Positions 41,661 through 51,852 of a stretch of DNA of 64,000 nucleotides are shown in pieces. This DNA is from Kappaphycus alvarezii (lineage: Eukaryota; Rhodophyta; Florideophyceae; Gigartinales; Solieriaceae): NCBI GenBank assembly GCA_002205965.3, contig NADL03000749.1, positions 372,001 through 436,000 of the forward strand, read 5' to 3'. The first letter of the stretch is position 1. Each line of letters begins with the position of its first letter. The position numbers and the translations under genes were made by a program. The notes under the pieces were generated by a model, which was given only the letters and a program-made list of their open reading frames with translations, ran no database searches and had not been told where the DNA came from.

Positions 41661-41846
41661 GAAAGGGGCAGTGGAGAAATGACGAGGCTTTGTCACTACT
41701 ATTCACCCAACTAACTTTGGTACAACGGTTGTACACTTCTGTGCTACGAGGTTTACTTAAATGTGTAAATTGGGTCTATGCTTAAAACGCCTAAAACAAA
41801 GATTCTGCAATAACCTTGGTAAATCCAATCCTACTCGATCCTACGC

Positions 41847-42283
41847 TTACTCGTCACCGTTCTCCTTCTCACATCCCTCCTCTCCCTCTGCGTCAGCAAT
41901 GTCATCATCGATGTCATTACCTTCTTCAGAGTTCACATCGTTCCAATCCATCCAACTTACCGGCACCCACAACCGCTCGGTTCCGCACGGACCCCAAAGT
42001 TCCAATCCCGTTCCCTTCTCGGTGCTCGTACTGGCCCCACTCTCTCGCCAAGTTGACGCCGACCCATAGACGCCTTAGGGTTTGTTTGAAATAACAGCGG
42101 CTTCCGAAGATTCGGAAGATTGGAGCTGCTCGCCACCAGAAGGTGGGGAGCTTGGGCTTTCGGTTGTTGCACCGGGATAGTAGAGGGCCTGTTCTTTTGG
42201 GGAACAGATGGCGCCAGTTCATTGAACCGGTCGTCGTCCTGATCGGCGTCGAAGTCGCCGCAATCCTCTCCGAAGTCGGACAT
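41847..42283 (-). CDS. Candidate small gene with acidic ends, possible intron or frameshift
   Basis: Starts MSDFGEDCGDFDADQDDDRF, continues with a Pro/Gln-rich linker (VPQKNRPSTIPVQQPKAQ) and PLLFQTNPKASMGRRQLGE, and this frame ends at 41957. A second frame ends VSWMDWNDVNSEEGNDIDDD, IADAEGEEGCEKENGDE and a TAA at 41847-41849, which looks like a genuine acidic C-terminus. A consensus splice donor GTAAGT (minus strand, 41955-41960) lies exactly at the end of the first frame, so a short intron is possible; a frameshift is the alternative. No family recognised. Not similar to any element in the window, so it may be a third host gene or a gene fragment. Confidence 0.4.
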
Positions 42284-43168
42284 GCGGACGATAGAGAGGC
42301 TGATGCACAGAGATGCGGGGTAAAGGGGGGTGTTAAAGGGGTTTGATTTACTGTGGTATGTGGGGGGGAGGGAATTGTGACCTTTATTTAAAGATTTAAT
42401 TGGGTACTACGTTACAACCCTCACAAAACCGTAGCCAAAATAAAATCAGTAACCCTTGTGCTATCGACATCCAACAAATAGGCCATATACTGTACAACAG
42501 TATACTGTATACTGTAGTCTGGCCCGAGAAATTGAAGTGTCCCCTGCGGGAGCTCACGAGCGCTGTTGCGGAAGTCATTTTCCGCATGGCCTTTTGCCAA
42601 TCACTGAGAACAGTAATTTCTTTTCCCGAGCCTCAGATCTGAACAGGGAACGATACCAACCTTAGAGATCCAACGAAGGCGCCTTATGGTATTCTACGTA
42701 CTTCCATGGCAGTGACATAATGGCAGGGCCGCATGAGAAGTTGTCGGAAAGAAAAATTTAATCAGTCGTTCTGAGCTGCGTGGTCGGATCCCGCAGTGGA
42801 CAACACAAAATCTAATTACCGCAATCTGTTCTTGATCTGGCAACAACCTTCAGCTGCATCTTTTTCCGAGTGGACTTTAGAAAAGATTGCTTCAACACAG
42901 AAGCCTGTCCAGTAAATGCAGCAATCAATGTCGTTGAAAGCCCTATTGAAATGTCAACAGAAACATTTAAAATTTTAGGTTTGAGTAAGGCGGGTGAGCT
43001 ATGCATTCTGCGGGGCGCGACGTACTAAAACCGCTGAGCACGTGTACGAAATGACCTGTCTCAGCCGTTGGTGGGGCCAAGTCCTCACTTCTCCCTTCGA
43101 GCACCCATTGCAAGTCGCAACAGTGACCGTGCATTGGTAAATTGCCTTGAACGTCGTCGCGGACCAGG
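42284..43168. other. No supported gene
   Basis: Upstream of the small minus-strand gene; a TACTGTAC-type run (ACAGTATACTGTATACTGTA, near 42488) lies inside. Other open frames have no motif. Confidence 0.35.
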
Positions 43169-43690
43169 AAGGGGAAATGTTTGGGTTATTTTAATGTATG
43201 GAAGGTGTGATCGGTTGTATCCACGCTGCTCAAAGTGCATTGCGCGGGACAAGTCGTCTCAGGGTAGCACTAAATAACTTTCCCGAAAGGACAGGCTCAA
43301 TGCCAGCGACCAGGGATGCCGCACTGAAAATAATAGCTGCGGCAGCATGCCTGTTAGTTGGCACCGCTCGAAACTTCCCCAAAGTCTCCCGGGTGCTAAG
43401 GACATCACAGTCTACTCACCTTTGCAGCCGTATTTCATTTCGAAGGGAGCCCGGGAAGCGCGCGCTGCCGCCAATGCGGCAGAACGACGGAAACTGAGGT
43501 ACTCTGCGACCAAAATCGCCGCTTTTCCTAGCCATGCTTTACCTGGACGCCCACAACTCGGCTGGCAGTTTGTGCCGCTAGCCTGCGATATCTGCCGGTG
43601 ACCACAGCAAAGGTGGTCGACGAGTATGCGGCTGCCATTGTTATACAGAAAAGGCTCGCGATACAGCCAGCGCAGCATCTGTGACATCTC
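43169..43690 (+). mobile_element. GGGGGAAA-family retroposon copy with LINE C-terminal tail
   Basis: Starts GGGGAAATGTTTGGGTTATT, then GAAGGTGTGATCGGTTGTAT. The middle reads GSMPATRDAALKIIAAAACL, matching GSMPASRHAALDMTAAAACL at 2850. The 3' part reads AERRKLRYSATKIAAF and GRPQLGWQFVPLACDI, homologous to the LINE C-terminus (FHFVPLAFDSF). Same two-part build as 2717-3440, hence a defined non-autonomous family. Confidence 0.6.
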
Positions 43691-43831
43691 AGCAGGAATG
43701 CGTAGATATTTTATGATATTAATCTAGTACAAAATGCTACTGTAGCCACTAGATTTAATTTTTGTGGTGGACTGGTTCTGCACTGCGCTGTACTGTTCTT
43801 TCAAATACAATGCAGATGGGATACAAAAAAG

Positions 43832-43871
43832 TCTATATAAGGGCTTGAGTACCGAGTAGCGGAGCAAGCCC
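43832..43871 (+). promoter_or_regulatory. LTR-like TATA box and stem
   Basis: GTCTATATAAGGGC with TATATAA at 43834-43840, followed by a 7-bp stem GGGCTTG (43841-43847) / CAAGCCC (43865-43871). The AAAAAGTCTATATAAG context resembles the LTR-like fragment at 29460, so this is probably another solo LTR core (about 43740-43970). Borders not found. Confidence 0.35.
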
Positions 43872-44236
43872 AAGAAAAAGAATCATCAGCCATCACACAG
43901 AAGAAGTAAACACTTGTTCTTGCCGCAATAAGGGGAAGCCAACCCGTCGAGCACAACGGTCAGTAGTTGTGTCAGACATTGTAAGCTCGGCTTGTAGGGC
44001 TTGCAGTAGACTTCCACCAGCAACCTTGCTGCGTGCTACACGTTTCATACCTCTTGGGCTGTGATACTACAGTCATCGCGGCTCATATTGGAAACTCGAA
44101 GGCGAAGGTGACATTTCGGCTTCTACAAACAGAGCCATACCATTTGGTTCACGAGTGCAGCTTCAGTGATTGGTCGTAGCCTGTAACATGCAGATGCATT
44201 GCCTCCCCCTCCAAAGCTAGCCAATCTTAATGACCT

Positions 44237-46045
44237 TGTCGCGCGATTTCTGTGTCGTACGACTGCCAGCGTTGTTTGATTGGACAGGTGTGCTCGTACA
44301 GTAAACCGGACAACATCCGTCCCATCGCTGTGGGATCTGTCCTCCGCCGCATCGTCACCAAAACGCTGCTGCCGAGCGCCATCGATGACTCTCGAATAGG
44401 TGCCGCCGAACCCTCCGACTGCTAACTCACGTTCGTGACCCCTGCGCCCGTTTCCACATGCACAGACTGTGCGCGTCGGCATGCCTCGTCACCCACGCGT
44501 TCCGGATCGCCGACCCACAAAACTCGCCCCCTGCTGCGCAAGCCTTTAACGTTCTGCAGAGGTCACCTTACTCGGAGCTACACGGGATCGCCCTGACAGA
44601 CACTGCATGGGACCAAGTCACGCTACCGATTCGCCGGGGAGGTCAGAGATTTACCCTCATCTCCCCGTTCCTACACGGCTCGGTCGCAGCTAGTATCATC
44701 GCCGCGGTTCCGGCACGTGAGATATCGGCATCGTACACCACGCAACGTTCTGCCGCCCTCTCCGGTCACTGATACCGGGGTGACACGGCGTTCCTGGTCC
44801 GACAAGCGTTGCCGCGAATCCGTGACTTCCTGCAATGTATCCCAGGGCGTCCATACTCCGTCGACATTGGCACATTTGACCCATTCCTGCTTGCTGCCAA
44901 ACCATCCAACCTCCAAACCTTTCTAAATGGTGTGCAGCAGGAGGCACAGGGAAGGGTCCACTGGCGCGACGACTCATGGGTGACACACCCCAACCCGGCT
45001 CCGCACAGCACTCAAGAAGTTCGATATCGGATTCGTGGCCCGGAGTTCCGGAGCAACCCCGCTGCCGCTTTTCTCATCGCTCATCCCACAACCGCTATGG
45101 TGGTGTCCTCGGCCCACTGGCAGACCATGATCAGCCGGCACCTCGGCCTCCCCATATATGACGACTCTCGCCCGCTCACCTGTGCCCAGTGTAACCAAAC
45201 TATGGACGCACTCGGGGACCACGCGGCGGACCTCTGACCTGCCGGCCTCGGCCGCCCGCACCGCCACAAATCTCTACTCAACGTTTTCGCCTACCACGTT
45301 GCCTGCGCTGCGGGCCTGGACTGCCAATACGAAGTCCCGCTCCTTGTCTCGGGAACGAATATCCGCCCTGCGGACATTCTCATACAACCCCACAGGCCAA
45401 CTAGTCCGCCCCATAGCCTGCGACCTAACCGTTGTCTCGCCTTTCAACAAGGCGTGCGCACAAGGCCCATACAAATGACCGGCGGCGGCGCCGACATTCC
45501 ACACCGAGACAAAGTCAAAGACCTAGAGCGCAAACTGGTACGCCGGATCCCGCCCCCTTCGCACAACAACCTCCAGGAACCGAACTTCAAGTTTCAGCCC
45601 CTAGCTTTCGACTCCTTGGGTGCCCCATCCCCCGCCTCTATTCATTTCCTCGAAGACTTCATCCGCGCATCGCAGAGAAGTTCAACACAATCACAGGAGT
45701 GGTCCGCAGACTTATTTATCAGCGCATAAGTTGCACACTGTGGTCTTCTGTTGCAATGGCGATTCTATCGCGAGACCCACTGCACGTGACTGACGTGGAA
45801 CATCCGGTTAGTTCCTAGCCGTGTAGTCAGTCCTGCTGTGTACACGATAGATACTCAATGAAGTAAAGTTTCTTCTTAGTATACAGTACTACTGCACACC
45901 GTACTTACACTGTACAAGAGTAGAAACCCGGGACCGGCCGCCCCTATAAGAGGATGAGAGGGGTGCCGGATTCTGGGGGAAGGGAAGGTAGGTTCCGTTT
46001 GACCGCAAAAAAAGAAACTTGAGTTAACAGAAAGCAAGCATTTCA
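44237..46045 (+). repeat. Gypsy-2 5' LTR, split by a LINE insertion
   Basis: Left part 44237-44303 (TGTCGCGCGATTTCTGTGTC ... CTCGTACAGTA) and right part 45879-46045 (GTATACAGTA ... AAGCATTTCA) together match the 3' LTR at 53519-53805. The interruption lies in a TACAGTATACAGTA stretch of U3; GTACAGTA before and GTATACAGTA after the LINE look like its target duplication. A TATAAG box lies at 45945-45950 within CCTATAAGAGGA, also present in the 3' LTR. Confidence 0.75.
44304..45878 (+). pseudogene. LINE fragment E nested in the Gypsy-2 LTR
   Basis: LINE A-family copy. It starts inside the RT (KPDNIRPIAVGSVLRRIVTK), then jumps near 44430 to the thumb (MHRLCASACLVTHAFRIADP), so the whole catalytic RT region is deleted. 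The C-terminal half is well kept: LPIRRGGQRFTLISPFLHGS, FLIAHPTTAMVVSSAH, CAQCNQTMDALGDHAADL with the last Cys of the CCHC lost, VSGTNIRPADILIQ, FKFQPLAFDSLGAPSPAS. It ends ATGAAGTAAAG (about 45859), the same 3' end as LINE A. Several frameshifts. It was inserted after Gypsy-2 had integrated. Confidence 0.75.
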
Positions 46046-46063
46046 TGGTACCGCATCCAAGGT
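46046..46063 (+). other. Gypsy-2 primer-binding site
   Basis: TGGTACCGCATCCAAGGT starts directly after the last A of the 5' LTR. TGGTAC is shared with Gypsy-1 at 8198. The tRNA was not identified. Confidence 0.5.
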
Positions 46064-46074
46064 CGACTACGAAT

Positions 46075-47090
46075 ATGAACAATTCAACGAGACCCCACGT
46101 TTCCCCCGATGCTTTCCCTTCTTCCGACGTCGCGCGCTTCCTTTTCGCGCACGAAAATGTAGTTATGCTCGGGAAAAGCGACGAAGAGAAGGCGCTCCAG
46201 ATCCTTCTCCACCTCGAGGGCACAGCGTCTGAGGTTACGACGAGGATTTAGAGAGAGACGGGGCATTGGTGGAGGAGGCGAAGGACTATTCGACCGTTAA
46301 GGCCAAGCCCATCGAGGATTTTGGGGAGACCCCGAAGCGGGAAGAAGAACTACAGAAGGCTATCAACGCTAGGTTAGACCCGAAATACTTATCGGGATCC
46401 CTGGTGCAGTCGGACGCTCTATAAAAGAGAGTTGGATTCAATGATACCGCTTCGTTCGGCCTGCTTCGGAAAGCAGTGGCAGAAGATCAAGACATGGTGC
46501 AATTCGTGATTTTTAGAGCCCCAACGGAGTGCAAAGGGCTCAAGAAGGCAATCACGGACTTCATAAGTGGAGAGAAGACGTTGTACAGAGAAGAAAGTCA
46601 AACTTCATCTAATGGAACGCTGAAGAAGATCCTCCAAAGGCCGGATGCTCGTAGTTCTCGGAATCTGGAAAATAAGGTGGATAAGTTGGCCGACCAATTC
46701 GCTGAACTATCTTTGCTCGTGAAGAAGCAATTAGACGGAATGAAGCCGCCGGTGAAGACGAATGCAGATTATTTTTGCAGCCATGGCAACCAGAGGGGGC
46801 ATGAGGCGAGCCGTTGCCCGAATAATCCTCGTAGAGATACGCATTGTACAATTTTTGGGAGAAAAGGCCATTCGGAAGCAAAATGCTGGTCCAAGAACCC
46901 TCGTAGTGATGATCAGCGAGGCGGAGTTGCTAAGGCCCGGTCTGTGTGTGGAGAAGAATCGAAAATGAAGAAGCCGAAGGACGATGACAAGGTCGCCGTT
47001 GTTCAGGAATCTCGCAAAAAGGACGTTGTTGCCGCCGCGAAGAGAAGTGCGGACGGGCAGGCACTCCCGAAACAGCGGAGGGAAACTTGA
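46075..47090 (+). pseudogene. Gypsy-2 gag, broken
   Basis: Capsid/nucleocapsid protein of Gypsy-2. Start chosen at MNNSTRPHVSPDAFPSSDVA; the capsid-like part continues with SDEEKALQILLHLEGTASEV, then stops at 46249 and frame changes up to 46476. The frame 46476-47090 is open and contains a coiled region (NLENKVDKLADQFAELSLLV) and two knuckle-like motifs, CSHGNQRGHEASRC and CTIFGRKGHSEAKC; in both, the second Cys of the CCHC is replaced (by Asn or Phe), so zinc binding is doubtful. It ends near an insertion that separates it from its C-terminal part at 48141. Confidence 0.7.
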
Positions 47091-47220
47091 TGGATCTTGG
47101 TGGATCTTGAACAGGGCCCCTGTTAATTGTCCGCCGATGATGGCTCCCGTCTCAAGGAAGAAGATTGTGGTGCAAGGCGGTACGCAGGTGTGCGTCGCCG
47201 CCGACCTCGCGCAGTGAAGG

Positions 47221-48140
47221 AAATGATGGAAGCTATTCGGGAATGATATGGTTTACTTTTTCTGGATGTTACTGTTCCCTAATCGACGTGGGCCAAGGCC
47301 AGACTACTACCGCATGTCGCAGCACAGTAAGTAGGATATCTACTGTATGTACACATGGCTTACACCTAACAAGTTTTGCACTTAAAGAGTACAATTTGCA
47401 CTACACGGACAGGATGTGCAGGTGGCAGTGTGGCATGAGTGGTCACACTAGATATTCTTGCATAGAGCGTGGCCCTCCGTGGCACGCATTAATGAATGTA
47501 GAGCGCAGAACGCCCTGACACTGGATACTTTGTGGATATTTGTATGAGGTGGCTTCCCAACCACAAGCCTATCGAATCGCTGATTTTCGTAGCGACAAGC
47601 TATTTCGCTGAACCAGCGCAAGTTGTACTAATAGAACTAGGAGCCAATCAGTTGCTTCAATTGTAAATGGTACCGTCGGAGGCTCCGAACTCCTCTCGTT
47701 TTGGAAGTGAGAAGCACGATCGAGTGACCCCCTGTTTCCCGGCGAAACCGACGCGCGTGCGTTTGCGAACCGACTCAGGCTAAGTGTCCTCTTTGACTCC
47801 GGCGCATCCCGCGTCCCCCTCACTCTACCACCACCCTCTACCGAAATCCAGGCCCCTTCAGCTGCGCAAACTTACTGCGTACAGGAGACCCACGATTCCA
47901 GGAACTTTTACAAGGCTTACCCCTTGGGCGCCACTTCGGTCGCGTTTGAATTGTAGCATACGACCTTCACCCCTCTCCCCTTTCTTCGCCCTCCGCGTTG
48001 TTGTTGGTTGTGTTGTTGTTGGTTCCCCTTTTTTGTTGGTCGTTTCCAATCTACTTTCTGGTCTTCCGGGGCCAGAGTCTGATCGCCTTACATCCTCTGG
48101 TCTACCGGCCGGACCCGAACTCGGATTGCACTACAAAGAT
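47221..48140. other. About 0.9-kb insertion between gag and protease of Gypsy-2
   Basis: In Gypsy-1 the corresponding gag regions are contiguous (ALPKQ ... KALQKRVEQYDVISSLA). In Gypsy-2, ALPKQRRE ends at 47090 and the homologous KSGGLQDHVGKYKVIAELA resumes only at about 48170. The extra sequence has a C/T-rich tract with GTTGTTGTTGG repeats near 47995-48030 and no recognisable gene. Possibly a solo LTR or other retroposon; ends not identified. Confidence 0.5.
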
Positions 48141-49049
48141 TAAGAGAGGAAACCAAAAGTCGAAGAAGAAATCCGGTGGACTTCAGGATCACGTAGGGAA
48201 GTATAAGGTGATCGCTGAACTGGCTTCAGCTGCCACGGGAATGAATTTAGGGCAACTATTGCGCGGGGATGCCGAGGAGGCCAGAAAGGTTTTAAGGATA
48301 TTGTTATCCGTGAGGTTAACTGCCGCATAGGCGTAGATGGTTAATTCTTCAGGAGGTCCACGCCGACTCAAGGTAGTAGCCGTGAAGTTGAATGGAACGG
48401 AAACTCATGCCCTTTTGGACACGTGTGCAGTCCCAAACCTGATCTCTTGGGACCTCTGCGAAAGGCTTGCCCCAACCCGACGGAAACTGATCGTTAGGTG
48501 ACAGTAGCAGACCGAACTGTCGCCGAGGTTCTTGGTTGTCTCAAAGGAGTGCCGGTGTCTTACGGGTCAATGGTTGTGCATCTAGAGTTCCTGGTGGTCA
48601 ACAATGCCCCGTTCGACGTTATTGTTGGAAGCCCTACTCTGGGAGCTCTCCAGACGCGCATTGATTATGAACTCCAACACGTCACTTTTGTTATTGGAGA
48701 AAAAGAGCTTGTGTTGCCATTCGTCAACGACCCATCCAGAATCAATGGGGCTCAGACCGACAGTGAGGAATTCACGTCCCCCAAAGGTTCGGACGATGAG
48801 GAATCTCTCCACTCTTTCTCGTCGTCTAGCGAAAGCGATGGTGGATCGGATACCGAACAAGATCTGGTGTTAGGCATAATTGACAAAGAAAAGTATGAGC
48901 CTGATCTACCTTGCTCGGCGAAAGCTGAAGGTAAGAAAGAGGTAGAAGTGGAGGTGGACCGCTCGGCTCTATTGGCCTCGAAGCTGGACCACCTCGAAGA
49001 AGGGAATCAGAAGGAGCTTGCGAAAGTCTCAAGGAAACGGATGTACTAG
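48141..49049 (+). pseudogene. Gypsy-2 gag C-terminus, protease and spacer
   Basis: NLGQLLRGDAEEARKVLRIL (to 48330) matches the end of Gypsy-1 gag. The protease follows near 48361-48500: VVAVKLNGTETHALLDTCAV, where the catalytic D-T-G is D-T-C, then VTVADRTVAEVLGCLKGVPV in a new frame and FDVIVGSPTLGALQTRIDYE. The rest (48740-49049) is a Ser/Asp/Glu-rich spacer like that of Gypsy-1. The Gly-to-Cys change in the active site and the frame changes mean no active protease. Confidence 0.7.
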
Positions 49050-49066
49050 CTTGGTACATTCACGAG

Positions 49067-50360
49067 TTGAAGCCTACCAATATGCCGGTGGTACGTTCTT
49101 TCGAGTTGAAAGACGAGACAACGATACATTCGAAAGCCCGCCGGATGCCGCCGAGGCATAACGAAGTAGTAAGGAAAGAAGTGAAGGAATTATTGGAAGC
49201 TGGAATTATTACGCCGTCGAGGTACGCCTGGTCCTTTCCGGTAGTGATAGCCGCGAAGAAAGGCGGAAGGCCCCGGTTTTGCGTCGAATACCGTCAGTTG
49301 AACAGGGTGATGAAGCCAGACCGCTGGCAGTTACCGAAAATAGAATAAATCTTCGACGAAATCTCTGGGGCAGAGTTCTTCCCAACATTGGACCTTTACA
49401 AATGATACTGTCAGGTTAGGATATCCGAAACTTGCTAGGAAAAGACGACCTTTGTCTCTCGATATGGAACTTAAAAGTTCGAAGTAATGCCGTTTGGACC
49501 CATGAAAGCTCCAGCGACGTTTCAGAGGATGATGGATGAGGTCCTTCACGGGTTACCGTTTGCTATGGTTTTTATGAACGATGTTGTTATTTTCTCTAAG
49601 ATGTTGGAGGAACACATAGTTAATTGCAAAGAAGTATTCAGGAAGATCAAAGAATCTAAGCTGAAGTTGAGGGGTACCAAGTGCAGCTTTGCTCAATCAG
49701 AAGTGAAGCTGCTTGGTCAAATCGTTAATTCAAGTGGTGTTAAGGTGGATCCCGACAAGATCAAAGATATTGTGGAAGCTCCGTTGCTGAGAAATGTGAC
49801 CGAACTCAGGAGTTTTCTAGGGCTCGCGGGATAATATCAACGGTTCATAAGGGAGTTGACGACAGCTCAGCAGTGTTGCACGCGGTGACGTCTTTCAAGA
49901 AGGCTTTTGAATGGACTCCGGAGATGCAAGAGGCTTTCGAATGCTTGAAGGGGAAACTGATTAGCCCTCCAGTATTTGCGTTTCCGGATTTCAATTTTCG
50001 ATTCTTAGTGGAAACAGACCCCTCTTGCAGCACCTTGGGGTGGTTGTCTCGCAGAAGAAGGAAGACGGGAAAGTTCATCCCATTAAGTTCGCTTCATGAA
50101 CGATTGCGGACCAGGATCGCCGCTAATCCACAAGCGAACGAGAGTCGCTCGCCGTGGTTTTCGCTCTTAAGAAGTTTCGAGTGTATTTCTGTCTGACAAG
50201 CCTTTTGTCTTCTATACGGATCATCAAGCCCTTCAAACCGCGTCCAAGAAGAAAGATATTCGCGGGCGGTTGGCAAGGTAGATGAATTTGATGGCGGAGT
50301 AAGACTTCGAGATAGAGTATTTTCCGGGACTGGCGAATGGGGCGGCCAATTATCCCTCAC
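49067..50360 (+). pseudogene. Gypsy-2 reverse transcriptase and RNase H, inactive
   Basis: RT reads HSKARRMPPRHNEVVRKEVK, YAWSFPVVIAAKKGGRPRFC, then stops between 49346 and 49485, then VMPFGPMKAPATFQRMMDEV and the catalytic box FAMVFMNDVVIFSKM. The usual Y-x-D-D is F-M-N-D, so the first catalytic Asp is Asn. VDPDKIKDIVEAPLLRNVTE and LRSFLGLAG follow, then a TAA. The RNase H part (49873-50360) is poorly kept: FKKAFEWTPEMQEAFECLKG, PDFNFRFLVETDPS, and KKDIRGRLAR-like traces in changing frames. Confidence 0.75.
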
Positions 50361-50413
50361 GAAGATCTAGCAAGAAGGAGGAAAGAAGAAACGATGAAAA
50401 AGTAACAGAAGGG

Positions 50414-51664
50414 TTGGTGGCGACAGTGGATTGGGCAGACCCAAAATTTTACGGGTTGGAACCGCACTTGCTAGATGTGGCACGATTCCTAGCCGGAGAA
50501 AGGGTTCAAAAATCCGACCTGAAGAAGAAGATCGGAGTCAGACTGAGTGCGAAGAGTCTCATTCTCTGGAACGACACTTTCTTTCGTCGCGAGAAGGAAG
50601 GAACCCGTGTAGTGCCTCCGAGCGGTCAATGCTCGGAGATGCTGCCCACTTTTCACGATTATATTGGCCACTTGGACCTCAGTTCGACAAAAAAGTTCGT
50701 CAGAGACCGATTCTGGTGGCCTGGGGTGTACCGTGATGTCACAGAGTATGTACAGGGTTGTCGTGGGTGTCAGCATGCGAGAAGTTTGCCGATGCATCAC
50801 TCCAGTTTGAGAGCTTCCGTTACTGGACTCTTTGAGACCTTCTCGATGGACTTCGCTGGACCCTTCAAGCCTTAGAAGACTGAAAAAAGATTTATTCTGA
50901 TCGCTGTGGAATATATGACTGGGTGGTCCATAACGTGGGCCACGACTGATTCTACTTCCGATACGGTGACGAAGTTCATCGAGGAAGAGATAATATCACC
51001 ATTCGGACTTCCAAAGAGAATTGCCTCGGATATTGCGACTGCTTTTAGTGCGGGATTGGTACAAGGGGACATGAAAGAGAAGGGAGTCGAGTGGAAGGCG
51101 GTGCTTGCTTACGCACCGATGGCAAACGGTCGCGCAGAGCGGATGGTGGGCACTATCACGCACGAGTTCAAAAGGTCGATCGTCCGCGGTGGGACAGACT
51201 GGGCAGAGGCCCTCCCCAAAGTCCTATCTGGTTACTGCAGACAGAACAGAAGCGACGCCCCTTCCCCTTACCGACTGATGCGTGGAACTAATCCGAGGAT
51301 GCTGGCCAGTGATTCGGCGGAATTTCTCAGTGACGCACGCCACCATCATCGGCTTTTCGAGACCTTAGCCGGTTTTGAAACGCGGGCTGGCGTGGTGGGG
51401 AAATCTAGCGAACCCCGCAAGGCCAAGGGAAAAGTCAGGGATTTCGAAGTTGGAGATGAAGTCTTGGTATCGCACGGCGCGGCCTTCAATAAGGGGCGCA
51501 TGTGGCCGGTCTTCGACTCGTATTTCTTTGGACCGTGCAGGGTGACTAAAGCGAAACACCCTCGCTACGAGTTAGTGTCCCGCACCGGTCCCGTCACAAG
51601 GAAGGCAATTCATGCGCACCGGATTTTCCCATATCAGAAGAGATCGACCCATTTATTCAACTAA
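50414..51664 (+). pseudogene. Gypsy-2 integrase, mostly open
   Basis: First frame 50414-50875: zinc finger FHDYIGHLDLSSTKKFVRDR ... GCRGCQ and first catalytic Asp in TFSMDFAGPFKP. After a TAG, 50906-51664 continues: SDIATAFSAG with the second Asp but D-I-A in place of the usual D-N-G, NGRAERMVGTITHEF with the catalytic Glu, then FEVGDEVLVSHGAAF and FFGPCRVTKAKHPRYELV. No chromodomain. The 252-codon second frame is intact, the best preserved part of Gypsy-2. Confidence 0.75.
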
Positions 51665-51852
51665 CGAAAAGCAAAAAAATCCAAGAAACAAGAGAAGAAG
51701 AACCAGGAATCAAGTTGATTGAAGGGCGATGACAGAGAACAACGCATGACAGAAGGCTAAGTACTGAAGAAACAAACAGAGAAATCGTAAACATTGCGGG
51801 TAAAGTCTTGAATCTTGGGTAACTAGGAAGCAGTGCTGCTGCCTCCCTGGTT

